Below are positions 31,736-40,347 of a stretch of DNA of 64,000 nt, one piece after another. A model generated the notes under the pieces. The model was given only the letters and a program-made list of their open reading frames with translations. It did no database searches and was not told where the DNA came from. A program made the translations under genes and the position numbers. This DNA comes from Streptomyces ochraceiscleroticus (GTDB taxonomy: Bacteria; Actinomycetota; Actinomycetes; Streptomycetales; Streptomycetaceae), in NCBI RefSeq assembly GCF_000720485.1, contig NZ_JOAX01000010.1, forward strand, positions 62,001 through 126,000, written 5' to 3'. Each line of letters opens with the position of its first letter. Position 1 is the first letter of the stretch.

Positions 31736-32701
31736 TCATGCCGCGCGCCGCTCCTCGTACTCCGGTATGCCGCGCATCGGCGGCCGCTCCTCGGTGTCCA
31801 CGTCGGTCGTCCGCGGTACGAAGCCGCCCTGTTCACCGCGGTCGAACTGGGTCAGCCGGGGTCGCACGAGGTGCCCGCGTGCCAGCCGGAGCTGGGCGGT
31901 GCGGTAGATCGCCGCGGCCATCCGGCCGAGCGCCTGCCCGTCCTGGTGCCGGTGCTTGCGCACGCCCACGTCCACCTGCGCCAGCGCGTCCAGGCCCACC
32001 GTGTGCAGCGCGTCGACCAGCAGGCCCAGCTCGACGCCGTACCCGACGGGGAAGGGCAGCTGTTCGAGCAGCGAACGGCGGGCCGCGTACTCGCCGCCCA
32101 GCGGCTGGACGAAACCGGCGAGCTGCGGCCAGTGCAGATTGAGCAGCGGGCGGGCCACCAGCTCGGTGACCCGGCCCCCCTGGCCCGCCTTCGGGCCGCC
32201 GGCGCCCTCGCCCAGCGGCCGGTCGTACATCGCCTTCACGAACTGCACCTGCGGCTCGGTCAGCAGCGGCCCGACGATCCCGGACACGAAGTCGGCGGAG
32301 AACTCGCGCAGGTCGGCGTCGACGAAGCAGACGATGTCGCCGCTGGTGGCCAGCAGCGAGCGCCACAGCACCTCGCCCTTGCCGGGCACCGTCGCCAGCC
32401 GGGGCAGGATCGCGTCGCGGTGCACGACCCGGGCGCCCGCGGCGGCGGCGACCTCGGCGGTGCGGTCGGTGGAGCCGGAGTCCACCACGATCAGCTCGTC
32501 GACCAGCGGCACCGCGGCGGACATCAGGTCGCGGCGGATGATCTCCACGATCGTGCCGACCGTGGCCTCCTCGTCGAGCGCGGGCAGCACTACGCTGACC
32601 GTCTGCCCCGTGCGGCTTTTCGCAGCCAACAGCTGGTCGAGCGGTCGGTCGGCGGCAGACCAGGAGCGGCCGGCCAGCCAGCGCTCCACCTCTTCCAGCA
32701 C
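31736..32701 (-). CDS. gpgS: Glucosyl-3-phosphoglycerate synthase
   Basis: GpgS transfers glucose from a nucleotide sugar to 3-phosphoglycerate, starting glucosylglycerate and, in mycobacteria, methylglucose polysaccharide synthesis. The 321-residue protein is a GT-A/GT81 fold. Motifs are VVLPALDEEATVGTIVEII, LIVVDSGSTDRTAEVAAAAGARV, CFVDADLREF (DxD metal site), QFVKAMYDRPL and PLGGEYAARRSLLEQLPFPVGYGVELGLL, with the TFQHRN-like KHRHQDGQALGRMA. The start is the ATG at 32701. It may form a solute unit with otsA downstream. Confidence 0.88.
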   Translation of the reverse strand: MLEEVERWLAGRSWSAADRPLDQLLAAKSRTGQTVSVVLPALDEEATVGTIVEIIRRDLMSAAVPLVDELIVVDSGSTDRTAEVAAAAGARVVHRDAILPRLATVPGKGEVLWRSLLATSGDIVCFVDADLREFSADFVSGIVGPLLTEPQVQFVKAMYDRPLGEGAGGPKAGQGGRVTELVARPLLNLHWPQLAGFVQPLGGEYAARRSLLEQLPFPVGYGVELGLLVDALHTVGLDALAQVDVGVRKHRHQDGQALGRMAAAIYRTAQLRLARGHLVRPRLTQFDRGEQGGFVPRTTDVDTEERPPMRGIPEYEERRAA

Positions 32702-32853
32702 GTATCCGTCTCCCTAAAGTGATCCATCTCGCGCATCGGACGACTATCTCAACCGTCCATGCCTTCGGTTACAGTCTTGAACAACGCGGATGACCACCGC
32801 ATGCCGGGGTCACCGCTGAACAAACGCCTGTGTTTCGCACGCAGGCCATACCG

Positions 32854-33009
32854 CTCATCCAGAGGGGCAGAGGGATACGGCCCGTTGAAGCCCCGGCAAC
32901 CCTCCAGCCGGTCTTGCCGCCAGGACGCTGATGTCCGCCGCGCGAGGCTCCCGGCTAGGGAAGGTGCCAAATCCGTCTCACGGCGAAGTGCGTCGTGAGG
33001 AAGATGAGG
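32854..33009 (+). ncRNA. SAM-I (S-box) riboswitch ahead of thrC
   Basis: The P1 stem is CTCATC (32854-32859) with GATGAG (33003-33008). Inside are the S-box hallmarks: AGAGGGGCAGAGGGAT, the conserved GCCCGTTGAAGCCCCGGCAACC, GGTGCCAAATCC and a closing hairpin CTCACGGCGAAGTGCGTCGTGAG. All sit in the usual order. P1 abuts the thrC ribosome site (GAGGAG starts within it), so S-adenosylmethionine probably lowers thrC translation, slowing flow away from methionine or balancing the shared homoserine branch. Confidence 0.93.
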
Positions 33010-33027
33010 AGAAAGGGCCTCGCCTCC

Positions 33028-34308
33028 ATGGCTGTGCAAGCTGCAGAAACTTCCACCGTCTCCCTCGGTCCCGCCGCCGCGCTGTCCTGCCGTGAGTGCG
33101 GTACGCGCTTCCCGCTCGGCCCGATCTTCGCGTGCCAGGAATGTTTCGGGCCGCTCGAAGTGGCCTACGACCTGCCGAGCGGCGACCCCGAGGGCCTGAA
33201 GAAGCAGATCGAGGCCGGTCCGGACAACATCTGGCGGTACGCGCCGCTGCTGCCCGTCCCCGCCGACGTGGCCGACAAGCCCAACCTGAACCCGGGCTTC
33301 ACCAAGCTGGTCAAGGCCGACCGTCTCGCCGCCGAGCTGGGCGTGACCGGCGGCCTGTACGTCAAGGACGACTCCGGCAACCCGACGCACTCCTTCAAGG
33401 ACCGCGTCGTGGCCATCGCCGTCGAGGCGGCCCGCGCCTTCGGCTTCACCACCCTGTCCTGCTCCTCCACCGGCAACCTGGCCGGTGCGGTCGGCGCCGC
33501 GGCGCGCCGGGCGGGCTTCCGCTCCTGCGTGTTCATCCCGCACGACCTGGAGGCCGGCAAGGTCGTCATGGCCGCGGTCTACGGTGGCGACCTGGTCGGC
33601 ATCGAGGGCAACTACGACGACGTCAACCGCTTCTGCTCCGAGCTCATCGGCGACCCGCTGGGCGAGGGCTGGGGCTTCGTGAACGTCAACCTCCGCCCGT
33701 ACTACGGCGAGGGCTCCAAGACGCTTGCGTACGAGATCTGCGAGCAGCTCGGCTGGGAGCTCCCGGACCAGCTCGTCATCCCGATCGCCTCGGGCTCGCA
33801 GCTCACGAAGATCGACAAGGGGCTCAAGGAGCTCATCGCGCTCGGCCTCGTCGAGGACAAGCCGTACAAGATCTTCGGCGCCCAGGCCGAGGGCTGCTCG
33901 CCGGTCTCGACGGCCTTCAAGGCCGGCCACGACGTCGTACGCCCGCAGAAGCCGAACACCATCGCCAAGTCGCTGGCCATCGGCAACCCGGCGGACGGCC
34001 CGTACGTGCTCGACATCGCCCGCCGCACCGGCGGCGCCGTCGAGGACGTCGACGACGAGCAGGTCGTGGACGCGATCAAGCTGCTGGCCCGCACGGAGGG
34101 CATCTTCGCGGAGACCGCGGGCGGCGTGACCGTCGGCGTCACCAAGAAGCTCATCGAGAACGGGCAGATCGACCCGGCGAAGTCCCTCGTCGTCCTGAAC
34201 ACCGGTGACGGGCTGAAGACGCTGGACGCCGTGGCGCCGACCACCGGCCCGACCGCGACCATCCGCCCGAGCCTGGACGCGTTCCGCGAGGCCGGCCTCG
34301 ACAAGTAA
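33028..34308 (+). CDS. thrC: Threonine synthase
   Basis: ThrC converts O-phosphohomoserine to threonine with PLP. The 426-residue protein has an N-terminal zinc-ribbon-like pair (CRECGTRFPLGPIFACQECFG), the PLP lysine in GNPTHSFKDRVVAIA (about residue 120) and the phosphate-binding SSTGNLAGAVGAAA, then IPIASGSQLTKI and AETAGGVTVGV. The ATG at 33028 follows GAGGAGAAAGG with about 10 bases spacing, directly behind a SAM-I riboswitch. A CysO-like sulfur carrier gene follows after 60 bases, giving an amino-acid/sulfur operon. Confidence 0.95.
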   Translation: MAVQAAETSTVSLGPAAALSCRECGTRFPLGPIFACQECFGPLEVAYDLPSGDPEGLKKQIEAGPDNIWRYAPLLPVPADVADKPNLNPGFTKLVKADRLAAELGVTGGLYVKDDSGNPTHSFKDRVVAIAVEAARAFGFTTLSCSSTGNLAGAVGAAARRAGFRSCVFIPHDLEAGKVVMAAVYGGDLVGIEGNYDDVNRFCSELIGDPLGEGWGFVNVNLRPYYGEGSKTLAYEICEQLGWELPDQLVIPIASGSQLTKIDKGLKELIALGLVEDKPYKIFGAQAEGCSPVSTAFKAGHDVVRPQKPNTIAKSLAIGNPADGPYVLDIARRTGGAVEDVDDEQVVDAIKLLARTEGIFAETAGGVTVGVTKKLIENGQIDPAKSLVVLNTGDGLKTLDAVAPTTGPTATIRPSLDAFREAGLDK

Positions 34309-34368
34309 GCGCCGCCCCGCCGGGCAGGCCCCGCACTCGTTTCCCCGGAACCCGGAAGGTAGAACCCC

Positions 34369-34647
34369 ATGAGCGTCAACGTCCGCATCCCCACCATCCT
34401 GCGCACCTACACCGGCGGCCAGGCCGAGGTCGCCGCCGAGGGCGCGACCCTCTCCGACGTCATCGCGGACCTGGAGAAGAACCACACCGGCATCGCGGCC
34501 CGTGTCCTGGACGACCAGGGCAAGCTGCGCCGTTTCGTGAACGTCTACGTCAACGACGACGACGTGCGCTTCGAGCAGGGCCTGGAGACCCCGACGCCGG
34601 ACGGCGCCGGCGTCTCGATCATCCCCGCGGTGGCCGGCGGCTGCTGA
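34369..34647 (+). CDS. MoaD/ThiS-family sulfur carrier, CysO-like, ending in GGC
   Basis: The 92-residue beta-grasp protein matches CysO: VNVRIPTILRTYTGGQAEV, RFVNVYVNDDDVRFEQGLET and the C-terminal IIPAVAGGC. CysO carries sulfur as a C-terminal glycine thiocarboxylate for cysteine synthesis by CysM, and Mec releases the cysteine. Here a cysteine follows the GG, so it must be removed before activation, as known for QbsE (ends GGCF, trimmed by a JAMM protease). It follows thrC and is probably under the same SAM riboswitch. It could also serve another sulfur pathway; no CysM or Mec gene is nearby. Confidence 0.85.
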   Translation: MSVNVRIPTILRTYTGGQAEVAAEGATLSDVIADLEKNHTGIAARVLDDQGKLRRFVNVYVNDDDVRFEQGLETPTPDGAGVSIIPAVAGGC

Positions 34648-34731
34648 ACACTCGCCCCCGGCGCACGCTCCTTTGTGCGCCCCGTGTGCGCCCCCTGTGC
34701 ACCGTCTCGTGGGTGACTGCATACGCCTCCT

Positions 34732-34772
34732 GGAATCGCCCCGTCCGCAGCAAAAGCGGACGGGGCGATTCC
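34732..34772 (+). terminator. Strong terminator of the thrC operon
   Basis: A 17-bp perfect stem (34732-34748 with 34756-34772, GGAATCGCCCCGTCCGC and its complement) encloses the loop AGCAAAA. There is no long U-run. A smaller hairpin GGCGCAC/GTGCGCC lies before it at 34660-34681. Confidence 0.85.
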
Positions 34773-34835
34773 ATGTCGTTAAAGGCGATACAGTTGAGGT
34801 GAATCCTCTTCGCGCGCGTGCCCCACGCATATGAG

Positions 34836-34941
34836 AACGCGACAAGATGTGCCCAAAGTGTGTGCGTATTTTGTCGCGTTGATGAGCTATGCCCGGCCCG
34901 GCTTGCCCAGAATTATTGAGACTTCGCCGTAAATCGGCGAA
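34836..34941 (+). promoter_or_regulatory. Structured region in the long cold-shock gene leader
   Basis: A perfect 10-bp inverted repeat, AACGCGACAA (34836-34845) and TTGTCGCGTT (34871-34880), encloses 25 AT-rich bases. A second hairpin, TTCGCCG-TAAAT-CGGCGAA, lies at 34923-34941. They stand 170-275 bases before the cold-shock gene, in an AT-rich gap with no gene. They may be an operator or part of a folded 5' leader; cspA genes often have long, temperature-sensing leaders. Confidence 0.55.
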
Positions 34942-35109
34942 TGGTCGTGGGCAGAATTCTCGTCCGATTGACCTGTTGCGCTGGGCATCGGTGCAGATAC
35001 ATTCAGCGGCGGTCGACGCGTTCCGGCGCACACCCTCCTTGGGGGTGAGGTCTGACCCGGGTCCGCGGAGTGCGGTCCTGCGCAAGGGCCAGCAATAGGG
35101 GAGTTAGGA

Positions 35110-35313
35110 ATGGCTCAGGGCACCGTCAAGTGGTTCAACGCGGAGAAGGGGTACGGCTTCATCGCGGTCGACGGTGGTGCGGATGTTTTCGTCCACTACA
35201 GCGCGATCCAGATGGACGGGTACCGCACCCTTGAGGAAGGTCAGCGGGTCGAGTTCGAGATCTCGCAGGGCCAGAAGGGGCCGCAGGCGGACATGGTTCG
35301 CGTGGCCGGCTGA
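35110..35313 (+). CDS. CspA-family cold-shock protein
   Basis: A 67-residue cold-shock domain protein with the two RNA-binding motifs [15 protein letters not shown] (RNP1 KGYGFI) and DVFVHYSAI (RNP2 VFVHY). It binds single-stranded RNA/DNA and acts as an RNA chaperone. It is the classical Streptomyces length. The start ATG at 35110 follows AGGGGAGTTAGGA. It is monocistronic, with a long AT-rich leader and a terminator right after it. Confidence 0.95.
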   Translation: MAQGTVKWFNAEKGYGFIAVDGGADVFVHYSAIQMDGYRTLEEGQRVEFEISQGQKGPQADMVRVAG

Positions 35314-35337
35314 GCGCCGACCGACTGCAGCGTACGG

Positions 35338-35368
35338 AGGCCCGTGCTCCCCGAGGGGGCACGGGCCT
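35338..35368 (+). terminator. Terminator of the cold-shock gene
   Basis: AGGCCCGTGC and GCACGGGCCT form a 10-bp perfect stem with loop, followed by CTCGTTG. It lies 25 bases after the cold-shock stop. Confidence 0.85.
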
Positions 35369-35424
35369 CTCGTTGTGCACGCTGCCTCAGGGGTGGTCTG
35401 GAGGGTTGTTCCGGTACCCAGGCG

Positions 35425-35451
35425 CTTGCACTCGAGGGGGTCGAGTGCTAA
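35425..35451 (+). promoter_or_regulatory. CIRCE element 1 (HrcA operator)
   Basis: CTTGCACTC-N9-GAGTGCTAA fits the CIRCE consensus TTAGCACTC-N9-GAGTGCTAA; the right arm is perfect and the left arm has two changes. HrcA binds CIRCE and represses groE genes until heat shock. Confidence 0.85.
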
Positions 35452-35459
35452 TCATTGCG

Positions 35460-35486
35460 TTAGCACTCTGAAGGTGAGAGTGACAG
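35460..35486 (+). promoter_or_regulatory. CIRCE element 2 (HrcA operator)
   Basis: TTAGCACTC-N9-GAGTGACAG has a perfect left arm and a right arm with three changes. It starts 9 bases after CIRCE 1, 120 bases before groEL. The perfect inner arms of the two elements also face each other as GAGTGCTAA-N8-TTAGCACTC. Confidence 0.85.
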
Positions 35487-35503
35487 AAGGACCGGGTCGG
35501 TGA

Positions 35504-37231
<1,728 letters not shown>

Positions 37232-37277
37232 TCCACCCCTTCCGGGAACGGATCAGCAGTTCATCGCTGTACGAACC

Positions 37278-37312
37278 GAGGGCGGCACCCCCATCACGGG
37301 GGTGCCGCCCTC
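37278..37312 (+). terminator. Terminator of groEL
   Basis: GAGGGCGGCACCCCC-ATCAC-GGGGGTGCCGCCCTC is a 15-bp perfect stem 47 bases after the groEL stop. It can work in both directions against the convergent XRE gene. Confidence 0.9.
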
Positions 37313-37335
37313 GGGCGTTTCCGGACCGCTGTTCG

Positions 37336-37569
37336 TCAGGCGGCGGGGTGGGCGATGAACGCGACTTCTTCGTGCTCGTCGTCCAGGGCGATGCTCAGGG
37401 ACGCGTCCAGAGCACGGGCCAGGCGTCGCAGCAAGGGCAGCGTCGGCACGGTGTCGGCGCCTTCGATGCGGGAGACCTTCGCCTGGGCGAGCCCGGCGCG
37501 CTCGGCGACGTCTGCCTGGGTCAGCCCCAGCTCCGTGCGGCGGTCGTACACCGCCTTGGCGAAGGCCAT
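37336..37569 (-). CDS. XRE-family helix-turn-helix protein (antitoxin-like, probably N-truncated)
   Basis: The 77-residue protein is an XRE domain: FAKAVYDRRTELGLTQADVAERAGLAQAKVSRIEGADTVPTLPLLRRLARALDASLSIAL, like HigA-type antitoxins or MqsA-like regulators. Codons before the ATG (AERAEIRLA) continue the family pattern up to a stop at about 37633, next to the murP stop, so the original gene was probably longer and has lost its start. No toxin gene is adjacent. Either it begins at 37569 with GGAG 12 bases upstream, or it is a relic. Confidence 0.65.
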   Translation of the reverse strand: MAFAKAVYDRRTELGLTQADVAERAGLAQAKVSRIEGADTVPTLPLLRRLARALDASLSIALDDEHEEVAFIAHPAA

Positions 37570-37632
37570 CGCCAGTCGGATCTCCGCGCGCTCGGCCGTG
37601 GTTTCGGGCGACTCGACGTGTCCCTCGGCGAG

Positions 37633-39264
37633 TCAGAGGGCCGCCGGTTCCTTGGTCGATGGGGGCTCGGGGGCTGAGGTTGTGGGGGTGGCCTTGGTGC
37701 CTGACGTCGGGGTGTCGGTCGTGGGGGTGTTTGTGGTGGTGTTCAGGTCGGCGAGCATTTGCTTGCTGAAGCCGAAGAAGTATGTGGCCAGGAAGCCGAC
37801 GACGTAGCCGGCGAGGAGGCCGATGGCGTAGATGAGGGCTGTGGTGGGGAGGTCGTGGTTGCCCTTGAGGAGGGGGAAGAGGGCCCAGCCGGAGGGGCCG
37901 ATGGCGGTGGAGCCGACGGCCGTGCCGAGCTGGTTGAGGAGGCCGACGAAGGCGCCGCCGAATGCCCCGCCGACGCAGGCGGTGATGAAGGGGCGGCCGA
38001 GGGGCAGCGAGACGCCGTAGATCAGGGGCTCGCCGACGCCGAGGAAGCCGGCCGGGAGCGCCGACTTGATGGTCGTACGGATCGAGCCGTTGCGGGGGAG
38101 GCGGAGGTAGACGGCGATGGCCGCGCCCACCTGGCCCGCGCCCGCCATGGCGAGGATCGGCAGCAGGACCGTGTAGCTCTGCTGCTCGATGAGGGTGGTG
38201 TGGATGGGGATGAGGGCCTGATGGAGGCCGAGCATCACCAGCGGGAGGAAGAGGCCGCCGAGGACGAAACCGGCGAGCGCGCCGCCGTGGGCGAGGAGCC
38301 AGTTGGCGGCCGTACCGATCGCGGCGGACACCGCGCCCGCCGCGTACATCAGGCCGAAGATCGTCACCAGGCCGGTGAGCAGGACGGTGAGGGTGGGGGT
38401 GACGAGGACGTCGAGAGACTCGGGCACCCGTCCCCAAGCTCTCGACTTCGCTCGACTAGGGGAGACCCCATTTCGGCACAATTTCTCGATGTAGACGGCC
38501 AGCACCGCCGCGCCCAGCGCGCCCAGTACGCCGCCCTGGCCCGGGGAGAGCTTCTGGCCGAAGGCGGTGATGTCGGCGACGCCGGGGAAGACGATGATCG
38601 CGGCGACCGCGCCGCCGAGGATCGGGGTGCCGCCGAACTCCTTCGCCGTGTTGAAGCCGACGAACACCGCGATCAGGGCCATGAAGCCGGAGGCGATGGC
38701 GGTGAGCGCGGGGACCAGGGTGGGCAGCCAGCCGAGGTTGGTGAGCAGGCCGTTGATGCCGGCGATGATGCCGCAGCCGATGAGCGCGGGGATCAGCGGG
38801 ACGAAGATGTTCGCGATCCTGCGGAGGAAGAGCTTGAAGGGGGTGGCGTTGGCCGCCTTGCGCCGGGCCTTGATCGCGGCGCCCTGGGCGGCCAGCTCGT
38901 CGGCGGTGGTGGTGGGGGCGGACGGGGATCCGGGAGCCGGCTCGGGGGCGGGGGCCGGGTCGGGCGCTGCCCTGCGCTCCTCCTCGACCAGCTCTTCGAA
39001 GACGGGCGTGACGCGGGCGACCGTACCGGGGCCGAGCACGATCTGGTACGTGTCGTCCTCGACCACCCCCATGACGGCCGGCAGCGCCTTGAGCGCGTCG
39101 TCCTGGACCAGCGAACGGTCCTTGACGCCGAGGCGGAGCCGGGTCATGCAGTGGGCGATGGAGGTGATGTTGGCAGCGCCGCCGACGAGGGGCAGGAGCG
39201 CGGCGGCGGTGGCGCGGTTCTTGTCCGGGGAGCCGGAGTTCCCCTGGGGAGATGCAGAGGTCAT
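37633..39264 (-). CDS. PTS EIIBC, MurNAc-type (MurP-like)
   Basis: A 543-residue phosphotransferase permease. The EIIB domain (about 15-95) carries the phosphorylated cysteine C39 in ITSIAHCMTRLRLGVKD. A Pro/Ala-rich linker follows, then EIIC (about 145-500) with about ten membrane segments and the substrate motif FLGVGEPLIYGVSLPLGRPF. The last 40 residues are a Thr/Pro-rich tail. It imports and phosphorylates a sugar; the adjacent MurQ and RpiR-type genes indicate N-acetylmuramic acid. A EIIA must come from elsewhere. An unusual segment, CRNGVSPSRAKSRAWG, sits in EIIC where homologues run straight through; it coincides with a repeat-like DNA insertion. Confidence 0.87.
   Translation of the reverse strand: MTSASPQGNSGSPDKNRATAAALLPLVGGAANITSIAHCMTRLRLGVKDRSLVQDDALKALPAVMGVVEDDTYQIVLGPGTVARVTPVFEELVEEERRAAPDPAPAPEPAPGSPSAPTTTADELAAQGAAIKARRKAANATPFKLFLRRIANIFVPLIPALIGCGIIAGINGLLTNLGWLPTLVPALTAIASGFMALIAVFVGFNTAKEFGGTPILGGAVAAIIVFPGVADITAFGQKLSPGQGGVLGALGAAVLAVYIEKLCRNGVSPSRAKSRAWGRVPESLDVLVTPTLTVLLTGLVTIFGLMYAAGAVSAAIGTAANWLLAHGGALAGFVLGGLFLPLVMLGLHQALIPIHTTLIEQQSYTVLLPILAMAGAGQVGAAIAVYLRLPRNGSIRTTIKSALPAGFLGVGEPLIYGVSLPLGRPFITACVGGAFGGAFVGLLNQLGTAVGSTAIGPSGWALFPLLKGNHDLPTTALIYAIGLLAGYVVGFLATYFFGFSKQMLADLNTTTNTPTTDTPTSGTKATPTTSAPEPPSTKEPAAL
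38432..38469. mobile_element. Short repeat-like insertion inside the EIIBC gene
   Basis: The stretch containing CCCCAAGCTCTCGACTTCGC and ending AGGGGAGACCCC resembles small repeats found between many Streptomyces genes (AAGCTCTCGACTTCGCTCGA family). Here it lies within the coding region and adds about 16 codons in frame (NGVSPSRAKSRAWG). It looks like a miniature element captured without breaking the gene. Exact ends are uncertain by a few bases. Confidence 0.6.
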
Positions 39265-39347
39265 GTGCGAGGCGCTGTTCTGTCGGAGGGTGCGCCGCGG
39301 GGGCGCGGGGCAGCGGCGCCTCCCCGGGGGAGGAGGGCGCCGGGCGG

Positions 39348-40289
39348 TCAGCTTTCCTGGGCGGCGGCCTGGAGCGCGGCGCGCAGGTGGCCGCGGGAGT
39401 CGGCGAGCAGGCGGGCCGCGGTGGGACCGTCCACGGAGCCGAGGAGCACCAGAATGGCGTGCTTCACCTCGCCGTCGGTGGCGGCGAGCGCTTCCTCGAT
39501 CTCCGTGTCGGACGCGCCCGTGGCGAGCGCGACGATGCGGCGGGAGCGGGCCCGCAGCTTGTCGTTGGACGCGCGGACGTCGACCATCAGGTTTCCGTAG
39601 GTCTTGCCCAGCCGGATCATCGTGATCGTCGAGAGCATGTTCAGGACCAGCTTCTGGGCCGTGCCGGCCTTCAGGCGGGTCGAGCCGGTCAGCAGCTCGG
39701 GGCCGACGACGACCTCGATGCCGTGATCGGCGGCGGCCGCGAGCGCCGAGCCGGCGTTGCACGACAGGCCGACTGTCAGCGCGCCCTGGGCGCGGGCGTG
39801 CTCGACGGCGCCGATGGCGTACGGCGTGCGGCCCGAGGCGGAGATGCCGACCACCGTGTCCTCGGCGGTCAGGCCCAGCGCGTCCAGCTCGGCGGCGGCC
39901 AGGTCCTTGCTGTCCTCGGCGCCCTCCACGGCGGTGATCATCGCGGGCGGGCCGCCCGCGATCAGCCCGATCACTTCTTCGGGATCGGTGTTGAACGTGG
40001 GCGGGCACTCGCTGGCGTCCAGGATGCCCAGCCGCCCGGCCGTGCCGGCACCGGCGTAGATCAGCCGGCCGCCGCGGGACATGCGAGCGGCGATGCCGTC
40101 GATGGCGGCGGCGATCCTCGGGAGCTGCTCGGCGACGGCGGTGGGGACCGTGGCGTCCTCGCCGTTCATCGTGCGGGCGATCTCCAGGGTGGAGCGCTGG
40201 TCGATCTCGGCGAGCTCCGGCCGGAACGCCTCGGTGGTGAGGGTGTCGAGCTGGGCCCGCAGGGCGGTGTGGTCAGCGGTGGAAGTCAT
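39348..40289 (-). CDS. murQ: N-acetylmuramic acid 6-phosphate etherase
   Basis: MurQ splits the lactyl ether of MurNAc-6-phosphate, giving GlcNAc-6-phosphate and D-lactate; the GlcNAc-6-P then feeds NagA at 25012. The 313-residue SIS-domain enzyme has RLIYAGAGTAGRLGILDASECPPTF, GISASGRTPYAIGAVEHA, the catalytic glutamates region VEGAEDSKDLA and GPELLTGSTRLKAGTAQKLVLNMLST. All signature stretches are intact. It lies between the EIIBC gene and the RpiR regulator on one strand, as a recycling operon. The start is the ATG at 40289. Confidence 0.95.
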   Translation of the reverse strand: MTSTADHTALRAQLDTLTTEAFRPELAEIDQRSTLEIARTMNGEDATVPTAVAEQLPRIAAAIDGIAARMSRGGRLIYAGAGTAGRLGILDASECPPTFNTDPEEVIGLIAGGPPAMITAVEGAEDSKDLAAAELDALGLTAEDTVVGISASGRTPYAIGAVEHARAQGALTVGLSCNAGSALAAAADHGIEVVVGPELLTGSTRLKAGTAQKLVLNMLSTITMIRLGKTYGNLMVDVRASNDKLRARSRRIVALATGASDTEIEEALAATDGEVKHAILVLLGSVDGPTAARLLADSRGHLRAALQAAAQES

Positions 40290-40347
40290 GGTGTGGGGGC
40301 TCTCCGAGTACGGCTGGGGGGAGTCGGGGGTGCGCGCGGGGCGGCGC

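Noticed and set aside
31736..32701. Generic family-2 glycosyltransferase
   Set aside because: The PLGGEYAARRSLLEQLPFPVGYG and VDADLREF motifs, length and otsA linkage fit glucosyl-3-phosphoglycerate synthase specifically.
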